Numbered from the stretch's first letter, positions 1-10,690 are shown. The stretch: DNA of 19,874 nt from Penaeus vannamei (GCF_042767895.1 NC_091559.1:8885308-8905181), one strand, 5' to 3'. Program-made: numbers and translations. The notes: generated by a model from the letters alone, not told the origin.

Positions 1-535
1 CCCACATCCGCATTTCAAGTACCCACAATCCCCACACCCACGTAGACAGCCAGCACGAGTTTCCCACACGAGGGATGCACGCCAGAGATCAGCCTCGGCG
101 TGGATCTTTTCCGTTGATACTGTCTTATCATGTGAGACGTAATATCCTATATGTGTACACTGGAGGCATGCGTTTTATAGTTATATTTATTTCTTCGCCT
201 ATTATAAGAGTCGAAAATCATTTTTTTTCTCATTCTCTCACTCTCTCAAGTACACTCTCTGTGTAAATATCTTTCCATCCTTCTTTATCTCTCTTTCTCT
301 CTCATTCCCGCTCTTTCTCACTCTCGCGACTCTTTGTCTATATAATTTGTCTATATACCTCTCTTTATATCTCTCTTCACCCTCCCCCCTATCTATATTT
401 CTCTCTTTCTCCATCACTCTATTTCACACTCCCCCTCTCTCTCTCCCTCTTCGTTCCTCCCAAACTCCCGCCTTACTCTTCCACACAAACTCTCTCCCTT
501 CTCACCACCCCTTTCTCTCTCTGTGTGACTTTTTC
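1..535 (+). repeat. Dispersed repeat Z, copy 1 (5' end cut by window edge)
   Basis: This stretch is colinear with 19026-19790. The first ~170 bases match closely: the last bases of the tRNA-Val SINE (ending ttcaagt), then the segment with acccacaatccccacaccc and cagagatcagcctcggcgtgg. From about 230 onward the homology continues through a pyrimidine-rich tract with shared landmarks such as ctctcgcgactctttgtc and cctcccaaactcc. Copy 1 lacks a 25-base segment present in copy 2 after gttgatactg, and lacks roughly 200 bases of CT-rich sequence. There is no open frame or terminal repeat that identifies a transposon class. Confidence 0.85.
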
Positions 536-800
536 TATCTCTTCCCCTCCCTCTTTCTGTCTCTTTCCCTCTCTCTCTTTCTCTTTCTTTTTCTCTCTCT
601 CAGACGCTATCTATCTCTCCCTCAGACGCTATCTATCTCTCCTTCCCCCCACCATTTTCTCTCTCTGTCTCTGTACTCTCTCTCCTCTCTTTCTTTCCTT
701 CTCTCCCCTTCTCTCGCCCTCTCACTCTTTCACTGCTCCCCCCCTCTCTCTCATTATCTCACTTCCTTCTTCCTCTTCCTCATTCCCTTCGCGTGCTTGC
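230..800. repeat. CT-rich (pyrimidine) low-complexity tract
   Basis: Degenerate CTCT/CTTT/CCCT sequence on the plus strand with almost no purines. Open reading frames across it encode only Ser/Leu/Phe/Pro-rich strings, which are a by-product of the repeat. A short tandem of two tcagacgctatctatctctcc-like units lies at about 600-640. Confidence 0.9.
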
Positions 801-845
801 TGTTCTCGTTGATCCTAACGATCCACTGCTATCCACTCCATCCAT

Positions 846-1454
846 GAGAAGTTGTTCAACACCTGTACACACCTGCCACTGATTGGGAGTGGTGTAACCT
901 TCTGATTCAGTATGTTGGGAAATTTTACGACTGAAGTAGCCTTGAGTGCTGCATTTGTGTCATAGTGTTAATAATATGCGATGAGATATTTATTTAACTG
1001 CGCGAGTGGGAGACATTTTCATACCGTAAGCATGAAAGTATATGGATAAATCAATTAAAAATAATCATATTTGCATACCTCGAAACAATGTTACACAGAC
1101 AGCAAGACAAAAGCACTGTAGCGTGTCGCTAACAATGGCGCCCACCTTATACTGGTTAAAACGAACAAGGTTAGCATTTAAGGAGGATCACGTATTAACT
1201 ACAGCGAAACAATTAGGCAAACTACGTAATTCAAACCTCATTATAAGTTAGATCTTTATTGTTTTTGATGCAGTATTGTGGACAGAATGGATATTCCTTA
1301 GGTATAAAAGAAACTATAGACATTTAAAGTATATGCTTTGCTAAATAAATCAATCAATAAATAAAATAAGATAAAATAAAAGCAGAGCATCCACCCTAGA
1401 CATCTGGTTTCCTAAATCTCAAAATAACCACATGTAGGCCTACTTACCTAGATC
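846..1454. other. AT-rich single-copy-looking spacer, nothing identified
   Basis: No tRNA-like box, no microsatellite and no similarity to other parts of the window was seen. A 69-codon open frame at 1042-1251 (+) shows no recognisable domain and is within chance expectation. AATAAA-type hexamers and a TAAA-rich run occur at 1340-1380, which could be the tail of an old retroposon, but nothing upstream supports that. Confidence 0.5.
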
Positions 1455-1807
1455 ACTTGAAATGCGAATATGGGTATGCGCACTGGGTATTCTGTATGTA
1501 ATCTGATGTTAATTAGACTAAATTGCGGACACTGCAATAGGAACAGGTAATATCCATAACAAAAAAGGGCATCCAGTCAATCTTCTGTTCATTTTGTAGC
1601 AACAGGCATCCTCTAACATCTCGGTGGCGCCAGACGTTCGGATGCCGCTCGGATGGTCATCCTCTGACGTGGAGGCTGCAACCCAGGTCACTGCAGCATC
1701 GCCAGCTGTTTCAGTAAGACATGTAGAGGCAAATTCTTTAAAAAGTGTCATAAGCTTGTTTCCGCTCGGGATCGAACCGAGGACCTTGCGCGTGTGAAGC
1801 ACACGTG
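1455..1807 (-). mobile_element. tRNA-Val-derived SINE with conserved central domain, 5'-truncated copy
   Basis: On the minus strand this reads: the 3' half of a tRNA-Val head (1757-1807), a linker, a 127-bp core (1598-1724), and a 3' region ending gcatttcaagt at 1455. The head keeps the anticodon arm with loop TTCACAC (anticodon CAC, Val), the T arm with B box ggttcgatcc, and a 3' acceptor strand CGGAAAC followed by A. The D arm and 5' acceptor strand are missing: sequence after cacgtg switches to unrelated DNA that belongs to repeat X. The core matches 18778-18904 at 123 of 127 bases. The 3' boundary is set by comparison: the copies at 1 and 19047 continue into repeat Z, whereas this one continues into unrelated sequence, so the element ends at ttcaagt. 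A 102-codon open frame crosses it but is explained by the repeat. Confidence 0.8.
1757..1807 (-). pseudogene. tRNA-Val(CAC) head of SINE, 3' half only
   Basis: Anticodon stem TGTGC/GCGCA (one G-T wobble) encloses loop TTCACAC with U33 and anticodon CAC. The T stem CTCGG/CCGAG is perfect, with a TTCGATC loop. The acceptor 3' strand CGGAAAC plus discriminator A is the typical eukaryotic tRNA-Val sequence. The 5' acceptor strand and D arm have been lost, so this cannot be a functional tRNA. Confidence 0.75.
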
Positions 1808-1810
1808 TTG

Positions 1811-2165
1811 AGAGAAAACCATTCAAAACATTCTTTTTTTCAAGGATGATTATTAATGAACACCGGGATCGGCAAGGGCAAAAATAAACATATGGTGCAA
1901 AAGGAGAAAAAACAAGAAAAAATACCTGCGGCTCTTTCTAGAACTGATTTTTACCCTGTTATTGTTTGGTTTATGAGGTAGACAGAGCTGCCCTGTTTAT
2001 GTAAAAAGAGGAAAAAGAAAAGAATGTTGGGCCTTTGGCTTTCCTCATAAGCACGTGCAACAGACTTTCTCCACTGAAAGCTGATCCTTTTACTTCATTG
2101 CTTGCTATATTAAACCGGTTTTAAGAGTTTAAATGTTTTTTTTTCTCGGGTATACAACATTAATT
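1811..2165. repeat. Dispersed repeat X, copy 1
   Basis: Diverged duplicate of 3479-3755. Shared landmarks in the same order are agagaaaa, a T-run then ggatgatt, tgcaaaaggag, aactgattttt followed by accctgttattgt, gatcctttnactt and ggtatacaacat. Identity is roughly 70 percent by eye, with several indels. Both copies lie immediately right of a minus-strand tRNA-Val-like sequence, so in tRNA orientation X is upstream of the head. No coding potential was seen. Confidence 0.75.
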
Positions 2166-2271
2166 TATTTCATTTATTTATTTATTTATATATGTATTTA
2201 TATGCATATATGTGTATATATACATATCTATCACACATGCACATACATGTGCATATATATGTATGTGCGCG

Positions 2272-2294
2272 CGTGTGTGTGTGTGTGTGTGTGT
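2272..2294. repeat. (GT)n microsatellite
   Basis: About 11 GT units preceded by a short GC alternation (gcgcgc). Confidence 0.95.
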
Positions 2295-2304
2295 ACATAT
2301 ATAA

Positions 2305-2560
<256 letters not shown>

Positions 2561-2602
2561 GCGAACACTCCCACACACTGTATATAGGAGCATACACGTT
2601 GT

Positions 2603-2776
<174 letters not shown>

Positions 2777-2974
2777 TATGCATATATACATGTTTATATT
2801 TAAGACTTAAAATCTCTTTCTTTCTTTAACCACATTTAGTGATATTTGTATTTATTTTTATTATCGTTATTATTCTCTATGAGTCTCTCTCCCTCTCTTT
2901 CTCTTTCAACTACTATTATATCAGAATATTAGACAATGCAAAATCCCACATTTCTATCGTGTGTGTAAATATAT

Positions 2975-2981
<7 letters not shown>

Positions 2982-3056
<75 letters not shown>
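2982..3056. repeat. (AT)n microsatellite
   Basis: About 37 AT units with one GT interruption, followed by TATCCATATCCATATAC degenerate repeats. Confidence 0.97.
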
Positions 3057-3110
3057 CCATATCCATATACATATGTGTCTATATACATATGCGTGTCAAT
3101 ATATATACAT

Positions 3111-3141
3111 GTGTGTGTGCGTGTGTGTGTGTGTGTGTGTG
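3111..3141. repeat. (TG)n microsatellite
   Basis: About 15 TG units with one GC interruption. Confidence 0.95.
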
Positions 3142-3204
3142 CACATGTGTAAATAAATATATATTTATATAAGAGAGAGAGAGAGATTCATGAATATAAA
3201 TGCT

Positions 3205-3206
<2 letters not shown>

Positions 3207-3256
<50 letters not shown>

Positions 3257-3273
3257 ATATTGATATTGATATT
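3207..3273. repeat. (AT)n followed by (TGATAT)3
   Basis: About 24 AT units, then three TGATAT hexamers, showing a change of unit within one tract. Confidence 0.95.
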
Positions 3274-3318
3274 CATACACACACGAGTGCGTGCTTGCGT
3301 TGTTATATGATATTCTTG

Positions 3319-3328
3319 AAAAAAAAAA
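3319..3328 (-). terminator. Possible RNA polymerase III terminator of the tRNA-Val-like gene
   Basis: Ten consecutive T on the minus strand, five bases downstream of the tRNA 3' end. A run of four or more T is sufficient for Pol III termination. Confidence 0.45.
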
Positions 3329-3333
3329 TCTGT

Positions 3334-3406
3334 TGAATCCGCTCGGGATCGAACCGAGGACCTTGTGCGTGTGAAGCGCACGTGATGACAACTACACCAC
3401 GGAATC
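3334..3406 (-). tRNA. tRNA-Val(CAC)-like gene or young pseudogene
   Basis: A full 73-nt cloverleaf can be folded on the minus strand. Acceptor GATTCCG/CGGATTC has one mismatch (3:70). The D arm has GTG/CAC pairing and A box TGGTGTAGTTGTC. The anticodon stem has one mismatch (29:41) around loop TTCACAC, with U33 and anticodon CAC. The T stem CTCGG/CCGAG is perfect with loop TTCGATC. The discriminator is A. Five bases after the 3' end there is a run of ten T in tRNA sense (plus-strand A run 3319-3328), a strong RNA polymerase III terminator. Unlike the other two tRNA-Val-like sequences here (1757 and 18674), it lacks the SINE core downstream. It could be a real tRNA gene with two tolerated mismatches, a pseudogene, or a SINE head that never acquired or has lost its body. 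Confidence 0.6.
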
Positions 3407-3478
3407 ATTGAATATGTATGTCATAATTACGAATAATACCTGTTATTTCTAACCACCTGTGCAAAACTCCGATTTCAG

Positions 3479-3755
3479 AGAGAAAATCGTTCAACACATT
3501 TTTTTTTTCCAGGGATGATTCCCAGAAGTGAGCGAGGACCGGAATGAAACATGTTGCAAAAGGAGGAGAAAACACAAGGGGAAAATACTAGCAGCTCTCC
3601 TGCAGTGCAATTGTTAATCCCCATCTGCATCCCTCAAGAACTGATTTTTTTTTTACCCTGTTATTGTCGTTTTTTTCATCGTTGAAAACAGCAATGATTG
3701 ACTTTCTTTTAGTAGCTAAGCCGATCCTTTCACTTGGTATACAACATAAATAACG
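3479..3755. repeat. Dispersed repeat X, copy 2
   Basis: Diverged copy of 1811-2165, with landmarks as given there. About 70 bases separate it from the tRNA-Val-like sequence; in copy 1 those bases and the 5' half of the tRNA are absent, which implies a deletion in copy 1 or two different insertion histories. Confidence 0.75.
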
Positions 3756-4129
3756 CACACACACATGTGTATACATATGTGTATGTATGAGCCTATGTAC
3801 AAGCCTCCTCTCTCTCTCTCTGTGTGTATTTACATAAATGTTTATATATACACACAATAAACTAGCAATCTTTTTTATCATTATCTTTGAAATAACGCTA
3901 ACAGTATCTCGTTCTTTCTGTTTCCTCTGTCACACTCTCGTTTTATTTCTCTCTCCCTTTATTCTCCTTTCGCTCTCCTCTCGCGGTGTGTCTCTCTCTT
4001 ATCAACCAGCATTTGCATTAGAATATCAAAGAGAAACTTGGTGATACAACCAGAAGAACGATACCTTTGGCCTTATTGCATGAATTATTGCAGTTGAATG
4101 AATGGCCGATAATTTGCAAGGATTCCTCG
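3756..4129. other. Spacer with short AC, CT and pyrimidine-rich runs
   Basis: Contains a short (AC)n, a (CT)7 run near 3810, and a CT-rich stretch at 3905-4000. No gene, tRNA box or duplicate was recognised. Confidence 0.5.
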
Positions 4130-4190
4130 CCATTTCCAATTGGGCAACAGGAATGGGTTGGGAGAGGCATTTATCTAACATATGTGTGTA
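4130..4190. repeat. Degenerate repeat fragment related to 10290-10360
   Basis: Carries the motif gggttgggagaggcatttat followed by ctaacatatgtgtg, matching gggttgggacaggcttttat and acaacatatgtgttc at 10317-10350. In both places the match leads into a TG-rich run and then into sequence with gacgatgat and gattcgacaat/gattcgataat. The adjoining tRNA-like segment seen at 10231-10299 is not recognisable here. Confidence 0.6.
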
Positions 4191-4196
4191 TTCGTT

Positions 4197-4247
<51 letters not shown>

Positions 4248-4271
4248 GTACGTGTGCGTGTGCATGTGCGC

Positions 4272-4351
<80 letters not shown>

Positions 4352-4371
4352 GTGTGAATGTGCGTGTGTGA
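4197..4371. repeat. (TG)n microsatellite with internal (GC)n block
   Basis: A long alternating purine-pyrimidine tract: TG repeats, a pure (GC) block of about 9.5 units at 4268-4286, and more TG repeats. Confidence 0.97.
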
Positions 4372-4474
4372 GATACCGACGATGATTATATAACGTTGGT
4401 GATTCGACAATCATGGTGATAATAATGTGTGGTGATAGTAATAATCACTAGCATGATAAAGACAAAATGTGAAA

Positions 4475-5986
<1,512 letters not shown>

Positions 5987-6058
5987 GGTCTCCGTCGGGG
6001 ATCGAACCCGAGTCTGTCCCTTAAGAGGCGACCGTGCTAACCACTGCACGACAGTGAC
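5987..6058 (-). pseudogene. tRNA-Lys(CUU)-like element, full-length copy
   Basis: A 72-nt cloverleaf on the minus strand. Acceptor GTCACTG/CGGAGAC has one mismatch and one wobble. D stem GTGC/GCAC is perfect. The anticodon stem GTCGC/GGGAC has one mismatch, around loop CTCTTAA (U33, anticodon CUU, Lys). The T stem TCGGG/CCCGA is perfect with loop TTCGATC. The discriminator base is C, which is unusual for a functional tRNA-Lys, and no T-run follows the 3' end. Its recurrence at the same place in each tandem unit indicates a tRNA-derived part of the repeat. A real isotype other than Lys is possible if the anticodon has drifted. Confidence 0.6.
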
Positions 6059-6138
6059 ATCGGGCAAGAGATGAATTTAGTTGTACTGTATTTGCATAAT
6101 ATATGAATTCATGTGTTTTTCTTATGTTATCCTTTCTT

Positions 6139-6177
<39 letters not shown>

Positions 6178-7050
6178 AGACCTATCGAATTAAATAATGT
6201 TATAGACCTCTTCATAACTTCTCTGTTCTTGGTTCAATTTAAATATCTAATCATAACTAAATCAGGGCTTGGGTGCCCTCGTGAGACGCGGACAATACTC
6301 CAATTTCACATTTGTTCAGCATAACTCAGTATCAGCAATGATATGGAATACTTGCCTGACACTATTTTACATGGTGTCAAATGGTTGAGCCGTTTCCTGC
6401 TTGCTTTCTGCAGTTTTCTCTTCGATAAGTACAAATGGCCCCCGCGCCTTCACAGCTGACGCGATGACAACAAAGGTTGAGCGAGCCATGTGTATATAAA
6501 AAATACTTAAATTACGTGATAATATATTCATTAAATGGTTCAGATTATTGTAATAGTTATTGTATATTATTGCCACAGTGGATTATCAAGATTAGGTATA
6601 TTAATAGGTAAATATTAGTTCCAAATAATACTAATACTACTAAATGATGGCAAAGATAATTACAATTATGATAAACAATGGTAATAACTAATAATGCTGA
6701 TAAAAGTGATGACATGATATTAATGACAATGATGATAATAAAGATAGTCCAAAACATACTGCTGTCAGTAATAATAACCATAACAGAAAAAAGTTAAAGT
6801 GAGAAAGAGAAAGAATAACAGAGAGAAGAGGGAAGAGAGAGAGGGTGATGGGGAGGGCTAAAGGGATAAATAGAGGGGGTGTTATTGAGAAATAAAGATA
6901 AAGAGAGTGTGTTAGTGAAGGAAGGAGAGAGGGAGAGAGACAAAAGGTGGTGGGGTGAAGAGGGAGAGAAAGGAGTGTCATTTTTCGTTATTTGAATTTT
7001 AGTGATGGAATGCTTTGGCAGCCAGTTTGCCTTTGAACTCTCACCCTTTT

Positions 7051-7244
<194 letters not shown>

Positions 7245-7432
7245 TGAGCGTAAACAGATCAGCAACCAAACCAAAGTAAAAAAAATATAAAAGAAAATAA
7301 TAAATAAATAACAATAACTGTCAAGTAAGAGGATAGAGTCAGATAAGCAACCAGAAATAAAAATAGAAATATTGAATTATGCAAATCTAGAGTAAAACGA
7401 ATTAGTGCATCGAAGTAAAACGAATCAACTTT

Positions 7433-7493
7433 AGTCTCCGTCGGGAATCGAACCCGAGTCTGTCGAGACTGTCCTAAGCGCTACACCAGAGAC
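7433..7493 (-). pseudogene. tRNA-Lys-like element, copy in unit C with internal deletion
   Basis: Minus-strand acceptor strands GTCTCTG/CGGAGAC pair fully with one wobble, and the T arm is intact, but about 11 bases around the D loop and anticodon arm have been lost or rearranged. The anticodon cannot be read. Confidence 0.6.
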
Positions 7494-8354
7494 TATAATC
7501 ATGAAATTAGATTTTATTTGATTTGCATAGTGCTAATGGAGGTTATGCTACATGTATTGGCTGAATTTATGTCTCAATTCATGTGTCTTTTTGTCTGTCT
7601 CTCATCAACACACACACACTACTGATACTAATAATGACGGTAAAGATAATTACATTCATGATAATAAACAATTGTAATAACACTAATAGTGAAAAAAGTG
7701 ATTACATGATATTGGTTATGATGATAATACTGCTGCCAGTAAAAATAACCACAGCTGCTAAAGAAAGAAAGAGAATGAGTGAGAGGAGGAAGGAAAAGGA
7801 TAAAGAGATGGGGAAGAGGTGGAGAAGGAGAAAGAGAGAGATTCTAAAATGATATTAGAACCACTGCAGTAAGAATAAAGTGATAATGAAGATGAAAAGA
7901 TGATTATGAAAGAATAGTTAAAGTAATGATAATGAGAATGGAAATAAGGCATAACCAATAAAATAGTGAGAGTAATGATAATAATGATAATGATAATTAT
8001 TATATGATAATAATAATACTGCTGCCAGAAATAATAATCATACAGGTTTAAGAAAGTAAGTGAGAGGAGGGGGAGAAAGAGAAAAAGATGGAGGAGAGGG
8101 AGGAGGGGGGGGGGATAGAGGGAGGGAGAGGGGGTGTTACTGAGATATAGAAAGAGTGATAGTGTGATAGCTAGATAGTAATTTTTCGTAATTCAAATTT
8201 TTGTGGGAATACTTTTCGCGGCCAATTTGCTTCTGAACTCTCTCCCTTTCTCTTTCTTTTAAACAAGACAAATCCCATATATGCATTTACAAGCAAGAGG
8301 ATAAAGGCAGATAAGCAACCTGAAAGAAGGAGGGAAATGTTGATGAGTGAGCAA
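7433..8354. repeat. Tandem unit C, shortened (~0.92 kb)
   Basis: Carries the tRNA-like element, the tggaggttatgctacatg block and aattcatgtgtct, then passes within a few bases from a CT-rich remnant to a short (AC)n at 7608-7618. Everything between these two tracts in units A and D (about 700-800 bases, including gtgccccgccctc and ttcctccttgctt) is missing. The ctgctgccag landmark occurs twice (7728 and 8018), so an internal segment of about 290 bases has also been duplicated. The tail has ttcgcggccaatttgct (8215) and ggcagataagcaac (8305). Confidence 0.8.
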
Positions 8355-8403
8355 AGTCTGTCGCTTTAAAAGGCGACCGTGCTAATCACTGCTCTCCGGA
8401 GAC
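8355..8403 (-). pseudogene. tRNA-Lys-like element, 5' part only, unit D
   Basis: The minus strand has GTCTCCG, D arm AGCAGTGATTAGCAC and anticodon arm GTCGC with a TTTTAA loop (UUU-like), followed by GCGACAGAC. The T arm and 3' acceptor strand are not present. Confidence 0.55.
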
Positions 8404-9278
8404 ATACCATGTCGGTTAGATTTTGTTTTATTACATTCGCATAGTGTTTATGTAGGTTATGCTACATATGTTGCGTGTGAATTTATGTGTTATGTTTCTC
8501 TCTCTCTCGTTCTCTCTCTCTCTCTCCCTCTCTCTCTCTCTCTCGCTCTCTCTCAATCTAGTCTATGCAATCTATTAATATACGTTAATAATTTAATAAT
8601 ACAGTTCTTAAATAATACATTTATTATTACTGCAGAAATACTGAGTGTACAATCGTAGAATTACCTATGTCTACAATGAGTCAAAAATTAATAGAAATTG
8701 GAAAATAATAGAAATAAAATTATTTTTTCTAACATGATATGTTTATTATACGCCTATAATCACACTCATACTCTAGTTCCCATCGATTTAGATAAAATTA
8801 TCAACCTCGCCATATCCATTCTATTCTTGGCTCTTTTAAATTACCCAGTAATGATAAAATGAGGGCCGGGTGCCCCGCCCTCGTGAGGACTCTCTTAATT
8901 GCCCTCATGAGGCGGAAAACGATACTGAAATTTTACATTTGTTCAGGATAACTCTGCATCGGTAATAGTACGGAATTCTTGCCTGACTACTTTACTTGGT
9001 GTCAAATGTTAATTTAGCCATTTCCTCCTTGCTTACTGCAGCTTTTTCTTCGATAAGTACAAATGGCCGCCGCGCCCTCACAACTGACGCTGCATCCGTC
9101 CTTCTCTCACCTTTGCAAAATTCTTTTCTGAAAGTGAAATGTTCTGTGTCTACAAATGCACACGGACAAGACAAGCGATTCTGGTAAATGTAATTTAGGA
9201 TTAAATATTTAATGAATAAATTGAGAGCAAACAGAGAGAATGAAAACAAGATTAAGTGATCTGTTTTCCAATTGAACA

Positions 9279-9443
<165 letters not shown>

Positions 9444-9835
9444 TCACTAGTAATACTAATAATGATTGTAAAGATAATTACATTCATAAGAAATGCAATT
9501 ATAATAATAGTGAAAAAATGATTACATGATATGGTATATGATGATAATACTGCTGCCAGTAAGAATAACCACAGCTGCTAAAGAGAGAGAATGTGAGAGG
9601 AAGGAAAAGGATAAAGAACCAGGGGAGAGGGGGAGAATGAGAAAGAGAGAGGGAGAAGGAAACAGAAAGAGAGGGAGATATAGAAAGTGACAGTGTTAGC
9701 AAGGGAAGAAGAGAGGAGAGAAGGGGGGGGGAGATTGAGGAAAGTCGTTTTTCGTAATTCAAGTTCTTGTGGGATGAATATTTTTCGTGTCCACTCTGCT
9801 TATGAACTCTCTCCCTTTCTCTTTCTATAACATAT

Positions 9836-10130
9836 ACACGCATATGAACGCATTCAACGCGTTTCTTTCTTTTCACTTGTATTCGCTTTTCTGTTTAGTT
9901 TGCGAAGTTTTGTTTTTTTCTCTCTTTCGCATTTATATTTGAATTTGACGATTTTTTTTTCGGTTTTGACGAATATATACGCAAATTTTACATAGGAGAG
10001 ATATGGCTTGTTTTGACGTCCTACAATGAAATAGGAAAGAATAGAATTTTCATTGACCTATCATGAGTTGCGCATGGCCTACACGCACACACATAAGTAC
10101 AAACACATATACATGTAAAAATAGAAAAAC
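9836..10130. other. AT-rich spacer, nothing identified
   Basis: Several T-runs and TTTGACG-like motifs occur but no tRNA box, duplicate or credible open frame was seen. Confidence 0.4.
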
Positions 10131-10164
10131 TGATTGCAACCGGCGGGCGTCTTGTAATTTTAGT

Positions 10165-10197
10165 GCCCGGGGCTTTTCATGTCTTTCAGCCCCGGGC
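10165..10197. other. Perfect 10-bp inverted repeat (hairpin)
   Basis: GCCCGGGGCT and AGCCCCGGGC are perfect reverse complements separated by 13 bases. The stem is 9 of 10 G/C, in contrast with the AT-rich surroundings. It is immediately followed by the palindrome ggttgcaacc (10200-10209) and by a 7-bp hairpin agggagc/gctccct (10213-10232). Confidence 0.85.
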
Positions 10198-10230
10198 GAG
10201 GTTGCAACCAGAGGGAGCACTTTTGGCTCC

Positions 10231-10299
10231 CTTTTGCAGATTCGAACTCGCGATCGCGGGTTTCGAATCTGGCGCCCTTACCCTCTCGGCCACGGTGAC
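10231..10299 (-). pseudogene. Class II (Ser/Leu-type) tRNA-like element, degenerate
   Basis: The minus strand begins GTCACCG and contains a good A box (TGGCCGAGAGGG), typical of tRNA-Ser/Leu, and a B box (AGTTCGAATCT). The middle holds CCAGATTCGAAAC, which could be an anticodon arm with CGA (Ser), but its stem does not close. The 3' acceptor strand complementary to GTCACCG is absent. This is best explained as a tRNA-derived repeat head rather than a gene; isotype is uncertain. Confidence 0.5.
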
Positions 10300-10473
10300 G
10301 AGGGGCAGAAGGAGAGGGTTGGGACAGGCTTTTATACAACATATGTGTTCATCATTTGTGTGCGTGCGTGCGTGCGTGTGTATGTGTACCTGTGTGTGCG
10401 CCTACGTTTTATTTATCACCATTATATGACAATGACGATGATGATTCGATAATGATGGCAATAAACTTGACCC

Positions 10474-10520
10474 ACTCGGCCACGGTGGCGAGGGGCAAGA
10501 GGAATGTTTTGGGAGAGGTC
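10474..10520 (-). repeat. Second fragment of the Ser/Leu-type tRNA-like element
   Basis: ctcggccacggtggcgaggggcaagagg matches ctcggccacggtgacgaggggcagaagg at 10284-10311, including the A box, followed by a diverged gttttgggagaggtc. The B-box half is absent. Confidence 0.65.
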
Positions 10521-10536
10521 TCCATGCACCTTGGGT

Positions 10537-10546
10537 GGTGTGTGTA

Positions 10547-10607
<61 letters not shown>
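10537..10607. repeat. (TG)n microsatellite
   Basis: About 33 TG units lying between two fragments of the tRNA-like element. Confidence 0.97.
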
Positions 10608-10609
<2 letters not shown>

Positions 10610-10690
10610 CGAATCTGGCGCCCTTACTCCCTCACGAAGGGAGCCGAGGGCAAGAGAAAAGGGTTGGGAGAGGGTTTTATGCAACAGCAG
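10608..10690 (-). repeat. Third fragment of the Ser/Leu-type tRNA-like element
   Basis: tttcgaatctggcgccctta repeats 10261-10280 exactly, and gggttgggagagggttttat with gcaaca repeats 10317-10341 closely. The A box is replaced by ccctcacgaagggagcc, which forms a short hairpin. Confidence 0.7.

Noticed and set aside
1042..1251. 69-codon open frame on the plus strand
   Set aside because: No recognisable domain or splice context and no second copy; length is within chance expectation.
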